DNA of 46,998 nucleotides from Chloroflexota bacterium (lineage in GTDB: Bacteria > Chloroflexota > Limnocylindria > Limnocylindrales > CSP1-4): positions 1 through 46,998 of the forward strand of contig JAJYLZ010000025.1 of NCBI GenBank assembly GCA_021787395.1. The letters are read 5' to 3'. Of the stretch, positions 8,756 to 15,893 are shown piece by piece. The notes below the pieces were generated by a model. That model had not been told where the DNA came from. It saw nothing but the letters and a program-made list of their open reading frames with translations, and did no database searches. Position numbers and translations under genes: made by a program. The stretch's first letter is position 1. Every line of letters starts with the position of its first letter.

Positions 8756-8866
8756 GCCTCGGATCGGTGTCGACCCCCTGCCGGTCGTCACCCTGTCGCA
8801 ACCAATCCGTCACCTGGGCGACGCCGGGCCCGCAGGGCCCCGACCGCGCTGCGGGGCGCCGTCCGG

Positions 8867-9718
8867 TCAGCGCTTGAGCAGGACGGTGGCCCCGACCGCG
8901 CCGGGTCCGAGGTGCGGCCCCACCGACGGCCCGACCGTCATCGTCTGGATGCGCGACGGGTCGAGGCCGCTGCGCTGCTGGAACTGATCCTGGAAGGCCT
9001 CCACCTCGGCGTGGGTGGTATGCAGGATCGTGGCCCGCTCGAGCGGCCGCTGGGTCAGCAGCTCGAGCGTGCGCTCCCGGGCCCTGCCGCGGGTCCGCAC
9101 CTGGTCGATCTTCTTCACCAAGCCGTCCACCACGGTGATGATCGGCTTGATCGAGAGCAGGCCCCCCACCGCGGCGCTGGCGCCGCTGATCCGGCCGCCG
9201 CGGCGCAGGTACTCGAGCGTGTCGAGGGTGACGTACAGGTCCACGTCCGACTTGCGGTCCTCGATGACGCGTGCGATCTCCTGGGCGGAGACGCCCTCCT
9301 CGGCCAGCTCGGCGGCCACCTGGGCGAGCATCCCGAAGCCCATCGAGGCGGTCCGGGAGTCGATGACGTGGATCTCGCGACCCTCGAGCATGCCCGCCCC
9401 GATCACCGCCGACTTGTAGGTGCCCGACAGGTCGGCCGAGATGGTGATGCACACGATGCTGTCGGCACCGCGGTCGAAGGCGCCCTCGAACGCCGCCTGG
9501 AACTCGCCCGGCGAGGCGGCCGCGGTCGTCGGAAAGGGAGCGTCGGGCGGCAGGGCCAGCAGCCGCTCCCAGAACTGGTCGGTGGTCAGGTCGACCAGGG
9601 CGCGAAACCGCTCCTCGCCGAAGCTGACCTCGAGCGGGACGATGCTGATCCCCTGCCTGGCGGCGACCTCCGGCGGCATGTCGCTGGCGGAATCGATGAC
9701 GATCGCGACACGCGGCAC
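8867..9718 (-). CDS. DegV family protein (fatty-acid-binding)
   Basis: The 283 residues follow the DegV layout. IVIDSASDMPPEVA is at the N terminus, FPTTAAASPGEFQAAF comes near residue 65, and ISADLSGTYKSA and VIDSRTASMGFGM follow. The later LEYLRRGGRISG motif is the one in which family members contact a bound fatty acid. DegV proteins bind acyl chains, and those paired with FakA present fatty acid for phosphorylation. No FakA is seen here. The start is set by the ribosome binding site: AAGGAGG at 9727-9733 lies eight bases before the GTG at 9718. An upstream GTG at 9727 would overlap that site. Confidence 0.88.
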   Translation of the reverse strand: MPRVAIVIDSASDMPPEVAARQGISIVPLEVSFGEERFRALVDLTTDQFWERLLALPPDAPFPTTAAASPGEFQAAFEGAFDRGADSIVCITISADLSGTYKSAVIGAGMLEGREIHVIDSRTASMGFGMLAQVAAELAEEGVSAQEIARVIEDRKSDVDLYVTLDTLEYLRRGGRISGASAAVGGLLSIKPIITVVDGLVKKIDQVRTRGRARERTLELLTQRPLERATILHTTHAEVEAFQDQFQQRSGLDPSRIQTMTVGPSVGPHLGPGAVGATVLLKR

Positions 9719-9878
9719 GGCAGGCACCTCCTTCGGGGCCGGCTGCGCCCGGCTTGGCGCCGCCCACCCCGTTGGGCGCCAAGGATACGGATCGGCGGCG
9801 GCGCGTGTTGGACGGTTCGGCGCACCGGCCTGCGGGCCCCGCCGGCTCGCGCAGGCGTGCCGGCCGTCCCCGACCGGC

Positions 9879-9884
9879 TACCCT
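9879..9884 (+). promoter_or_regulatory. putative -10 element (leaderless) for the MFS gene at 9892
   Basis: TACCCT is followed by seven bases and the ATG at 9892. No Shine-Dalgarno is visible, consistent with a leaderless message. Confidence 0.45.
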
Positions 9885-9891
9885 GTCGGGC

Positions 9892-11271
9892 ATGGCGCTC
9901 GCGTCCGTTGTCGGGGCAGTCTCGTCGCTGCCCGCCCGCGCCCTGCGCGGCGCCCGCGACGTGGCCGGCGGGCGGACGCCGGTCGACGCCGCGGTGCTCG
10001 GCACCCTCACGCTCCGGATGGCGACCGGGGTCACCGGGACGATGCTGACCTACTACTTCGGCCGGTTCGAGCGGCACGGCGGCATCCACATCCAGCCCTG
10101 GCACGTGGGCGTGATGGCCGCCCTGTTCTACGCGTCCGAGCTGGTGGGCTCGCCGGCGTTCGGCGTGCTCTCCGACCGGATCGGGCACCGCCGGATCATG
10201 CTGCTGGGGCCGGTGTTCGGGGCCGTCGCCGTGGCCATCACCGCCGTCACGGTCAGCCTGCCCGTCATCGCGCTCACCCGGCTCCTCGAGGGTGGCTCCA
10301 CCGCGGCGTCGGTGCCGTCGATTCTGGGGTTCATCGCCTTCGCCACGGCCAGCGACGAGATCGCCCGCGGGCGGGCGGTGGCGCGGTTCGAGGCGGCCAC
10401 GCTCGCCGGGCTGCTGGCGGGCATGGTGCTCGCCGGGCCCCTGTTCCAGCTGTTCGGGCCGCCGGCATTCCTCCTCAACGCCCTGCTCTACCTGCTGTCG
10501 TTCTCGCTGTTCCGGTTCGGGGTCCGCCGGGGCGCCGAGCCGGAGCCCGCGGCCGCGGCCCACGTCAAGGGAGAGGGCCTGGGGAGGTACGCCCGCATCC
10601 TGCGCAGCCGGCAGGTGTGGCTGCTCGCGCCCACCTGGATCGCGATCAACGCGACCCTCGGCCTGTACACGACCCAGACGCTGTTCCAGCTGGTCCGGGC
10701 ACCGGACCCCCGCTTCGCCGGCCAGCTGCTGATGGGCGGGTTCTCGCCGGTCGCGGTCAGCCTCGGTCTGGGCGCCGGGGGGCTGCTGTTCCTCGCCGGC
10801 CTGCTGTACTGGGGCGGGCGGTTCAAGAACCTGCGCCGGACCTCGATCATCTTCCGCGGCGTCGGCGGCGGGTTCGCGCTGCTGGCCGCCGGGCTGGCGA
10901 TCAATCACGCGGCGGAGGCGCCCCTGCCGTTCACCGGTCTGCTGGTCCTGCTCGGCGCAGCCGGGCTGTTCGTGCTGGCGGGCGCGACCCCGGCGGCGCT
11001 GGGCCTCCTCGCCGACGTCACCGAGACCTATCCCGACGATCGCGGGGCGATCATGGGCCTGTACTCCGTGTTCCTCGGCCTCGGCCAGATCACGGGCAGC
11101 CTGGTGGGGGGCGTGGCCGCGCAGGCGGCCGGACTGGACGGGATCTTCATCGCGTCGCTGGTGCTGCTGGGCATCGCCTTGGTGCCGCTCAGCCACCTGC
11201 GGGGCTACGAGCACGAGGTGGGTCGGATGGCGGTGACGGCTCCCACGACCGGGGCGATGGGCGATGCCTGA
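9892..11271 (+). CDS. MFS transporter
   Basis: This is a 459-residue major facilitator protein. The loop 2-3 motif reads GVLSDRIGHRRIM after the second helix, the second-half helices include VSLGLGAGGLLFLAGLLYW, and the C-terminal half reads DDRGAIMGLYSVFLGLGQITGSLVGG. The substrate is unknown. ATG 9892 is chosen over an ORF start 46 codons earlier because the translated lead is low-complexity and TACCCT lies seven bases ahead. It overlaps the next gene by eight bases, so transporter and gamma-glutamyltransferase are probably co-translated. That suggests import or export of a gamma-glutamyl compound or its products, which is inference only. Confidence 0.85.
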   Translation: MALASVVGAVSSLPARALRGARDVAGGRTPVDAAVLGTLTLRMATGVTGTMLTYYFGRFERHGGIHIQPWHVGVMAALFYASELVGSPAFGVLSDRIGHRRIMLLGPVFGAVAVAITAVTVSLPVIALTRLLEGGSTAASVPSILGFIAFATASDEIARGRAVARFEAATLAGLLAGMVLAGPLFQLFGPPAFLLNALLYLLSFSLFRFGVRRGAEPEPAAAAHVKGEGLGRYARILRSRQVWLLAPTWIAINATLGLYTTQTLFQLVRAPDPRFAGQLLMGGFSPVAVSLGLGAGGLLFLAGLLYWGGRFKNLRRTSIIFRGVGGGFALLAAGLAINHAAEAPLPFTGLLVLLGAAGLFVLAGATPAALGLLADVTETYPDDRGAIMGLYSVFLGLGQITGSLVGGVAAQAAGLDGIFIASLVLLGIALVPLSHLRGYEHEVGRMAVTAPTTGAMGDA

Positions 11272-12937
11272 GGGATCGCGACCCCAGCCTGCACTGGGGC
11301 CGGTGCGGCTGGCCCGTGGCGCTCGCGGCGCGGTCGTCGCGCCTCATCACCTGGCGACGCAGGCCGGCCTGGCGGTGCTGGCGGCCGGCGGCCACGCGGT
11401 GGACGCCGCGATCGCCGCCAACGCGGTGCTGGGCGTGGTCATGCCCAACGGCTGCGGCATCGGCGGCGACGCGTTCTGGCTGGTGTGGGACGAGGCCGTT
11501 GGTGAGCAGGTTGCCCTCAACGGGTCCGGCCGGGCGCCCGCGGGGATCTCCGCCGAGCGGCTGCGCGCGGCCGGGCTGGACCGGGTGCCCCTGCGGGGGC
11601 CGCTCTCGATCACCGTGCCGGGGGCCGTTCGGTCCTGGGCGGACGCCCACCGCCGCTGGGGTCGGCTGTCGCGGGACGCGGTCCTGGCCCCGGCCATCGA
11701 GCAGGCCGGTGCCGGCTTCCCGGCGTGGGACGGGCTGGTCCGAGCGGTCGAGGGGCTGTGGCCCGAGATCGCGCACGAGCCGTGGGCCGGCGGGTTCGCG
11801 CAGGTGTGGCGGCCGGAGGGCCGTCCCTGGCGGCCGGGCGAGCGCATCCGGCTGCCCGCGCTGGCCGCGACCCTTCGCCTCCTCGCCGACGAGGGGTTCG
11901 ACACCTACTACGACGGCGAGCTGGGCGAGCGCATCGCCCGCGGCCTCTCGGCGGCCGGCGGGCCGCACACCCTGGCCGACCTCCGGGGCCACGCCTCGGA
12001 CTGGGGCGCGCCGATCTCGGTGACCTACCGCGGCACCCGCGTGACGACCCACCCGCCCAACTCGGCGGGGCTGATCGCGCTGCTCCTGCTCCGCGTGCTA
12101 GAGCGGTTCGGCCCGCCGGCCGGCGCCGCGTTCGACGGGCGCGGCTGGTCGTCGGCGGCGTGGATCCACCTGATGCTCGAGGCGGCCAAGCTCGCCTATC
12201 GCGACCGGGACGAGTTCCTGACCGATCCTGCCGCCCGCGAGGTCCCCGTCGAGGCGCTCCTCTCCGACGACCACGTGCAGGCCCTCGCGGCGCGGATCGA
12301 CCGCGGCTCGGCGGACCCGGCGCCCCAGCCCGTGCGCAGGCTGGTGGGCGGCACGGTGTACCTGGCGACCGTGGACGCCGACGGCAACGCGGTCAGCCTG
12401 ATCCAGTCGAACGCCGCCGGCTTCGGGTCGGGCGTGGTGGACCCGGGCACGGGCGTGCACTTCCACGACCGGGGCGCGTCGTTCTCCCTCCAGCCCGGCC
12501 ACCAGAACCTGCTCCGGCCGGGGCGGCGGACGGCCCACTCGCTGCTGCCGGGGATGCTGTTCCGCGAGGGCGAGCGCAGGCCGTGGGTGGTCGCGGGCTC
12601 GATGGGCGGCGACATCCAGCCGCAGATCCACGTGCAGCTCGTGTCGGCGCTGGTGGACGGCCGCGCCGACCTGGCGGCGGCGGTGGGGGCGCCGCGCGTC
12701 ACGGTGGAGCCGGACGGCTGGCTGGCCCCGCCGATCGCGGTGCAGGCGGACGGCGACCTCGCGCCGGGCGTGGAGGCCGCCCTCCGATCCCTCGGGCACC
12801 GCCTGGAGCGGGTCCCGTACGACGGCGGGCTGGGCCACGAGCACGGCATCGAGCTGGTGGACGGCGGGCCGGCGGCGGGCGGCTCGCTGGCCGCGGTGGC
12901 GGACCCGCGGAGCGACGGGCTGGCGGCGGTCCGATAG
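11264..12937 (+). CDS. gamma-glutamyltransferase family protein (Ntn hydrolase)
   Basis: The 557-residue proenzyme resembles gamma-glutamyltranspeptidases, which self-cleave and then use the newly exposed Thr as nucleophile on gamma-glutamyl amides. The N-terminal part has VVAPHHLATQAGLAVLAAGGHAVDAAIAAN and NGCGIGGDAFWLVW. The predicted cleavage point is GG-TVYLATVDADGNAVSLIQSN, with Thr364 as nucleophile. The C-terminal subunit has HSLLPGMLF and VVAGSMGGDIQPQ. No signal peptide is visible, whereas classical GGTs are periplasmic or secreted, so this one looks cytoplasmic. Such members may act as acylases or on other gamma-glutamyl substrates. It overlaps the upstream MFS gene. Confidence 0.88.
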   Translation: MPEGSRPQPALGPVRLARGARGAVVAPHHLATQAGLAVLAAGGHAVDAAIAANAVLGVVMPNGCGIGGDAFWLVWDEAVGEQVALNGSGRAPAGISAERLRAAGLDRVPLRGPLSITVPGAVRSWADAHRRWGRLSRDAVLAPAIEQAGAGFPAWDGLVRAVEGLWPEIAHEPWAGGFAQVWRPEGRPWRPGERIRLPALAATLRLLADEGFDTYYDGELGERIARGLSAAGGPHTLADLRGHASDWGAPISVTYRGTRVTTHPPNSAGLIALLLLRVLERFGPPAGAAFDGRGWSSAAWIHLMLEAAKLAYRDRDEFLTDPAAREVPVEALLSDDHVQALAARIDRGSADPAPQPVRRLVGGTVYLATVDADGNAVSLIQSNAAGFGSGVVDPGTGVHFHDRGASFSLQPGHQNLLRPGRRTAHSLLPGMLFREGERRPWVVAGSMGGDIQPQIHVQLVSALVDGRADLAAAVGAPRVTVEPDGWLAPPIAVQADGDLAPGVEAALRSLGHRLERVPYDGGLGHEHGIELVDGGPAAGGSLAAVADPRSDGLAAVR

Positions 12938-13080
12938 GCCGAGCCGCGTCGGCGGGCCGGGGCCCAGAGGCGAGCCCCGAGCGTCCGTCCGGCGGCGCCC
13001 CGGTGGTATCGTCGGACGCGCCCGCGGCAGGCGACGCGCACACGGCCTGGCGGCGGCACGGCAGCGGAGCGGAGGCGCAG

Positions 13081-13353
13081 GTGACCTCGAACGTCGGGCA
13101 GAACTACCCCTACACGAGCGAGAGCGAGGCGGAGCGCGGCGCAGCCGTGGCCGCGCTGGTCGCTGGCCGAGAGGGCCTGGCGGACCGGCTCAAGGCCGAG
13201 GCGAGCCCGCTCGACCAGCAGGACCGCTGGTGGGTCTTCAAGTGCCCGACCAAGGGCTGCCGGGGCCTGCTCCACGTCGCGGGGTACGCGGCCGAGAAGC
13301 ACGCCCTGTACACCGTGTGCGACGGGACCTGCGGCAAGACGTTCCTCAAGTAG
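13081..13353 (+). CDS. small putative zinc-binding protein (90 aa)
   Basis: GTG at 13081 is preceded by GGAG with good spacing. The 90-residue product has a short charged N-terminal half. Its C-terminal half carries four cysteines in two pairs: CPTKGC (Cys55, Cys60) and CDGTC (Cys80, Cys84). The fragment YAAEKHALYTVC lies between them. This looks like a small zinc-ribbon or treble-clef-like fold, but the spacing (CX4C...CX3C) is not one I can assign to a named family. It sits 24 bases before azlC on the same strand and is probably co-transcribed with it. Function unknown. Confidence 0.65.
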   Translation: MTSNVGQNYPYTSESEAERGAAVAALVAGREGLADRLKAEASPLDQQDRWWVFKCPTKGCRGLLHVAGYAAEKHALYTVCDGTCGKTFLK

Positions 13354-13377
13354 CCGCCGCGGCCCGGCCGTGACCCC

Positions 13378-14193
13378 GTGACCGCGTCCGCCCCGGCCCC
13401 GCTCGCGGCCGACCTTCGGGCCGCCCGCCGGCAGCTCCTGCTGGACACCCTGGGCATCGCGGTGTCCGTCGCGGCGTTCGGCCTCGTCTTCGGCCTGGCG
13501 GCGCGCAACGCAGGGTTCTCGCCGGTCGAGGCGGTGGCGTCGAGCGTGGTCGTGTTCGCCGGCGCCTCGCAGTTCGCGGCAGCCGGCTACATCGCGGCCG
13601 GCCTGCCGTGGGCGCCGATCGTGGTGCTCACGTTCTTCCTCAACGCCCGGCACCTGCTGTACTCGGCGTCGATGGCGCCGCGCTTCCGCCAGGTCCCGCT
13701 GCCCCAGCGCGCGGCGATGAGCCACGTGCTGACCGATGAGGCGTTCGCCCTGTCCGCGGCGCACTTCCACCGGCTCGGGCGCCTCGACCTGCCCGGCTAC
13801 TGGATCGCCGCGATCCTGGGCGTGTTCCTGCCCTGGAACCTGGCGACGGTCGCCGGGGTGCTGCTCGGCGGGGCGATCCCGAACCCGAGCACGTTCGGGC
13901 TCGACATCGTGTTCCCGGCGGCCATGGGCGGCCTCGCGGTCGGCCTCGTCACCGGGCGCCGCGAGTTCGCGGCCGCGGGCACCGGGGCGATCATCGGCAC
14001 CGGGATGTCGCTGCTGATCGGCCCGGCGCTGGGGATCGTCGTCGGAGGGCTGGTCGGGCCGCTCCTGGGCATGGCCGTCCCGGCCCCGCCGGAGGCGCCG
14101 GCGTCGCCCGACTCCGACCTCGCGGGCACGCCCGTCGCCATCGACCGGGCGATCGCCGAGGTGGGCGCCCTCGACGACGGGGCGGCGCCATGA
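13378..14193 (+). CDS. azlC: AzlC family protein (branched-chain amino acid export permease subunit)
   Basis: This is the large subunit of the AzlCD/YgaZH type exporter for branched-chain amino acids and analogues. The 271 residues begin with a cytoplasmic stretch and then the first helix (LGIAVSVAAFGLVFGLAAR). The family signature FAGASQFAAAGYIAAG follows, then TFFLNARHLLYSASMAP and SHVLTDEAFAL. A hydrophilic Pro/Asp-rich tail ends the protein. The GTG start at 13378 lacks a strong ribosome binding site. Its last codon overlaps azlD as ATGA, the usual coupling of this pair. Confidence 0.92.
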   Translation: MTASAPAPLAADLRAARRQLLLDTLGIAVSVAAFGLVFGLAARNAGFSPVEAVASSVVVFAGASQFAAAGYIAAGLPWAPIVVLTFFLNARHLLYSASMAPRFRQVPLPQRAAMSHVLTDEAFALSAAHFHRLGRLDLPGYWIAAILGVFLPWNLATVAGVLLGGAIPNPSTFGLDIVFPAAMGGLAVGLVTGRREFAAAGTGAIIGTGMSLLIGPALGIVVGGLVGPLLGMAVPAPPEAPASPDSDLAGTPVAIDRAIAEVGALDDGAAP

Positions 14194-14522
14194 GCACGCA
14201 GCTCGTCCTGCTCGCGGTGCTCATGTTCGCGGCGACCTACCCGTCCCGAGCCCTGCCCATCCTGGCGCCGGGCATCGAGCGCCTGCCGCCCCGGGCGCTC
14301 CTCTACCTGCGCCTGGTGGGTCCCGCGGTCCTCGCCTCGCTCGCGGGGGCGAACACGCTGGTGGCCAAGGCCGCGGACGGCTCGCCGGCCTTCCACGCCG
14401 GTGTCGAGCTCGCGGGCGTGCTCGCCTGCCTCGCGCTGGTGGCGTGGCGACGCAACCTGCTGGTGGGGCTGGTGGGCGGCGTGGCGCTGGTGGCGGCGGC
14501 GCGGGCCGCGGGGATCGGCTAG
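14190..14522 (+). CDS. azlD: AzlD family protein (small subunit of amino acid exporter)
   Basis: The 110-residue protein has four predicted helices. It shows the AzlD features: the opening QLVLLAVLMFAATYPSRALPIL with its conserved Arg-Ala-Leu-Pro, then LRLVGPAVLASLAGANTLV and RRNLLVGLVGG. It works with AzlC as a two-component permease, and the coupled ATGA overlap supports pairing. The stop TAG overlaps the stop of the convergent M20 gene in the self-complementary CTAG at 14519-14522. Confidence 0.92.
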   Translation: MSTQLVLLAVLMFAATYPSRALPILAPGIERLPPRALLYLRLVGPAVLASLAGANTLVAKAADGSPAFHAGVELAGVLACLALVAWRRNLLVGLVGGVALVAAARAAGIG

Positions 14523-15805
14523 CCCAGCAGCTGCGCCGCGTCCCGCCGCTCGGTCGCCCCGATCGGCCGCACGGTCCCGGCCCGCGCCTGCCGCTCGTCG
14601 GCCCAGCGCCGCACCTCCGGATCGCGGCCGATCGTGGCCATGAGGCCCGCGAGGAGCGTGGTCCGGGGCACGATCGAGGCCACCTCGAGGTACTCGGAGG
14701 GCGAGTGGTCGAGGCCGCCGATGGGGCCCAGGCCGTCGAGGGTCGGCACGCCCATGCCCGCGGTGGTGTTCGCGTCCGAGGCGCCGCCGGTGGCCGCGTC
14801 CTTGAGCACGAAGCCGATCGACGCGGCCAGCGCGATCGCGTGGTCGGCCAGCCGGCCGGACCGCTCGAGCTTCTCCATCGGCAAGTGCCCGCTCGTCTCC
14901 TCGACGCTGAAGGTCACGTCCGGGACCGCGCGTGGGACCAGGGTCAGGTCCGCGATGGCTGCCCTGGTCGCCTCCAAGGCGTCCCGGGTCACCGACCGCA
15001 CGTCCACCTGCAGCTGGCACCGCTCGGCCACCACGTTGGGCCGGGTCCCTCCCTCGACCACGCCCACGTTGACGGTTACGCCCGCCCAGCGCCCGTTGAG
15101 CGCCGTGAGGTCCGTGATCAGGCGGGCCGCCTCGACGATGGCGCTCCGCCCCTTCTCCGGCTCCACGCCGGCGTGCGAGGCCTTGCCCTGGACGGTGATG
15201 ACCAGATCGATGGTGCCCTTGCGGCTGGACACGATGTCGCCGTTGGCCCGCGCGCACTCGAGCACCAGGCACGCGTCGACCTCTGCGGCGAGCCGCCGGA
15301 TGTGCGGCGTCGAGGCCGGCGAGCCGATCTCCTCGTCGGGATTGGCGACAAACACCAGGCGTGCCATGGGCAGGCCGCCCAGCGCCTCGCGGACCGCGCC
15401 GATCGCGTACAGGCCGGCGAGCAGCCCGCTCTTCATGTCAGTGACCCCGGGCCCGGTCGCGATGCCGCCCTCGACGGCGAACGGACGCTCGGCGACGGTG
15501 CCCTCGTCGAACACCGTGTCCATGTGCCCGATGCACAGCAGCGTGGGGCCCGCCGGGTCCGTGCCGGTGAACTCGCCGATGACCGTGTCGCCCAGGCCCA
15601 GCTCGTTCGGGTGGACCGTCACGCGGGCGCCGAGCTCGCGCAGGCGCTCGGCGGTCCAGCGGCCGATCACGTCGACGCCGTGCTTGGTGTAGCTGCCGCA
15701 GTCGGTGTTGACCAGGCGCTCGAGGTCGGCCAGGAAGTCGGGGTAGGCGGCGTCGAGGCGCTCGCGGAGTGCCGCGAGCTCGTGGTCGGTCAGTCCAGGC
15801 TCCAT
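14519..15805 (-). CDS. M20 family metallopeptidase (carboxypeptidase G2/ArgE-like)
   Basis: The 428-residue zinc exopeptidase resembles glutamate carboxypeptidases. GHMDTVFDEG carries the first ligand His94 and Asp96. GPGVTDMKSG carries the bridging Asp123, NPDEEIGSP the catalytic Glu158-Glu159 pair, and the dimerisation-domain motif is GKASHAGVEPEKG. ATG 15805 follows a TAGACT element by eight bases. Between the AzlCD exporter and the cyanophycin genes, a role in splitting aspartyl or glutamyl dipeptides is attractive, but the family is broad and the substrate is not readable. It is transcribed divergently from the Mur ligase-like gene across 88 bases. Confidence 0.88.
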   Translation of the reverse strand: MEPGLTDHELAALRERLDAAYPDFLADLERLVNTDCGSYTKHGVDVIGRWTAERLRELGARVTVHPNELGLGDTVIGEFTGTDPAGPTLLCIGHMDTVFDEGTVAERPFAVEGGIATGPGVTDMKSGLLAGLYAIGAVREALGGLPMARLVFVANPDEEIGSPASTPHIRRLAAEVDACLVLECARANGDIVSSRKGTIDLVITVQGKASHAGVEPEKGRSAIVEAARLITDLTALNGRWAGVTVNVGVVEGGTRPNVVAERCQLQVDVRSVTRDALEATRAAIADLTLVPRAVPDVTFSVEETSGHLPMEKLERSGRLADHAIALAASIGFVLKDAATGGASDANTTAGMGVPTLDGLGPIGGLDHSPSEYLEVASIVPRTTLLAGLMATIGRDPEVRRWADERQARAGTVRPIGATERRDAAQLLG

Positions 15806-15813
15806 GAACGGGC

Positions 15814-15819
15814 AGTCTA
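15814..15819 (-). promoter_or_regulatory. putative -10 element (leaderless) for the M20 peptidase gene
   Basis: TAGACT is followed by eight bases and the ATG at 15805. The 11-mer TAGACTGCCCG is identical, at identical spacing, in front of cphB (22097-22107), hinting at shared control. Confidence 0.55.
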
Positions 15820-15879
15820 CCCGCCGCCCGGGGCCGCCCGCCGAGGCCGGCGGGGGCCAACGCGCCGTCACGCCGAGCG

Positions 15880-15885
15880 TATCCT
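15880..15885 (+). promoter_or_regulatory. putative -10 element (leaderless) for the CphA-like Mur ligase gene
   Basis: TATCCT is followed by eight bases and the ATG at 15894. Together with the M20 element it makes an 88-base divergent promoter region with two leaderless starts. Confidence 0.5.
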
Positions 15886-15893
15886 GCCGGGGC

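Noticed and set aside
8613..8866. A known riboswitch (glutamine, glycine or similar) before gdhA.
   Set aside because: I could find only generic GC-rich stems and no conserved core; kept only as a structured-leader observation.
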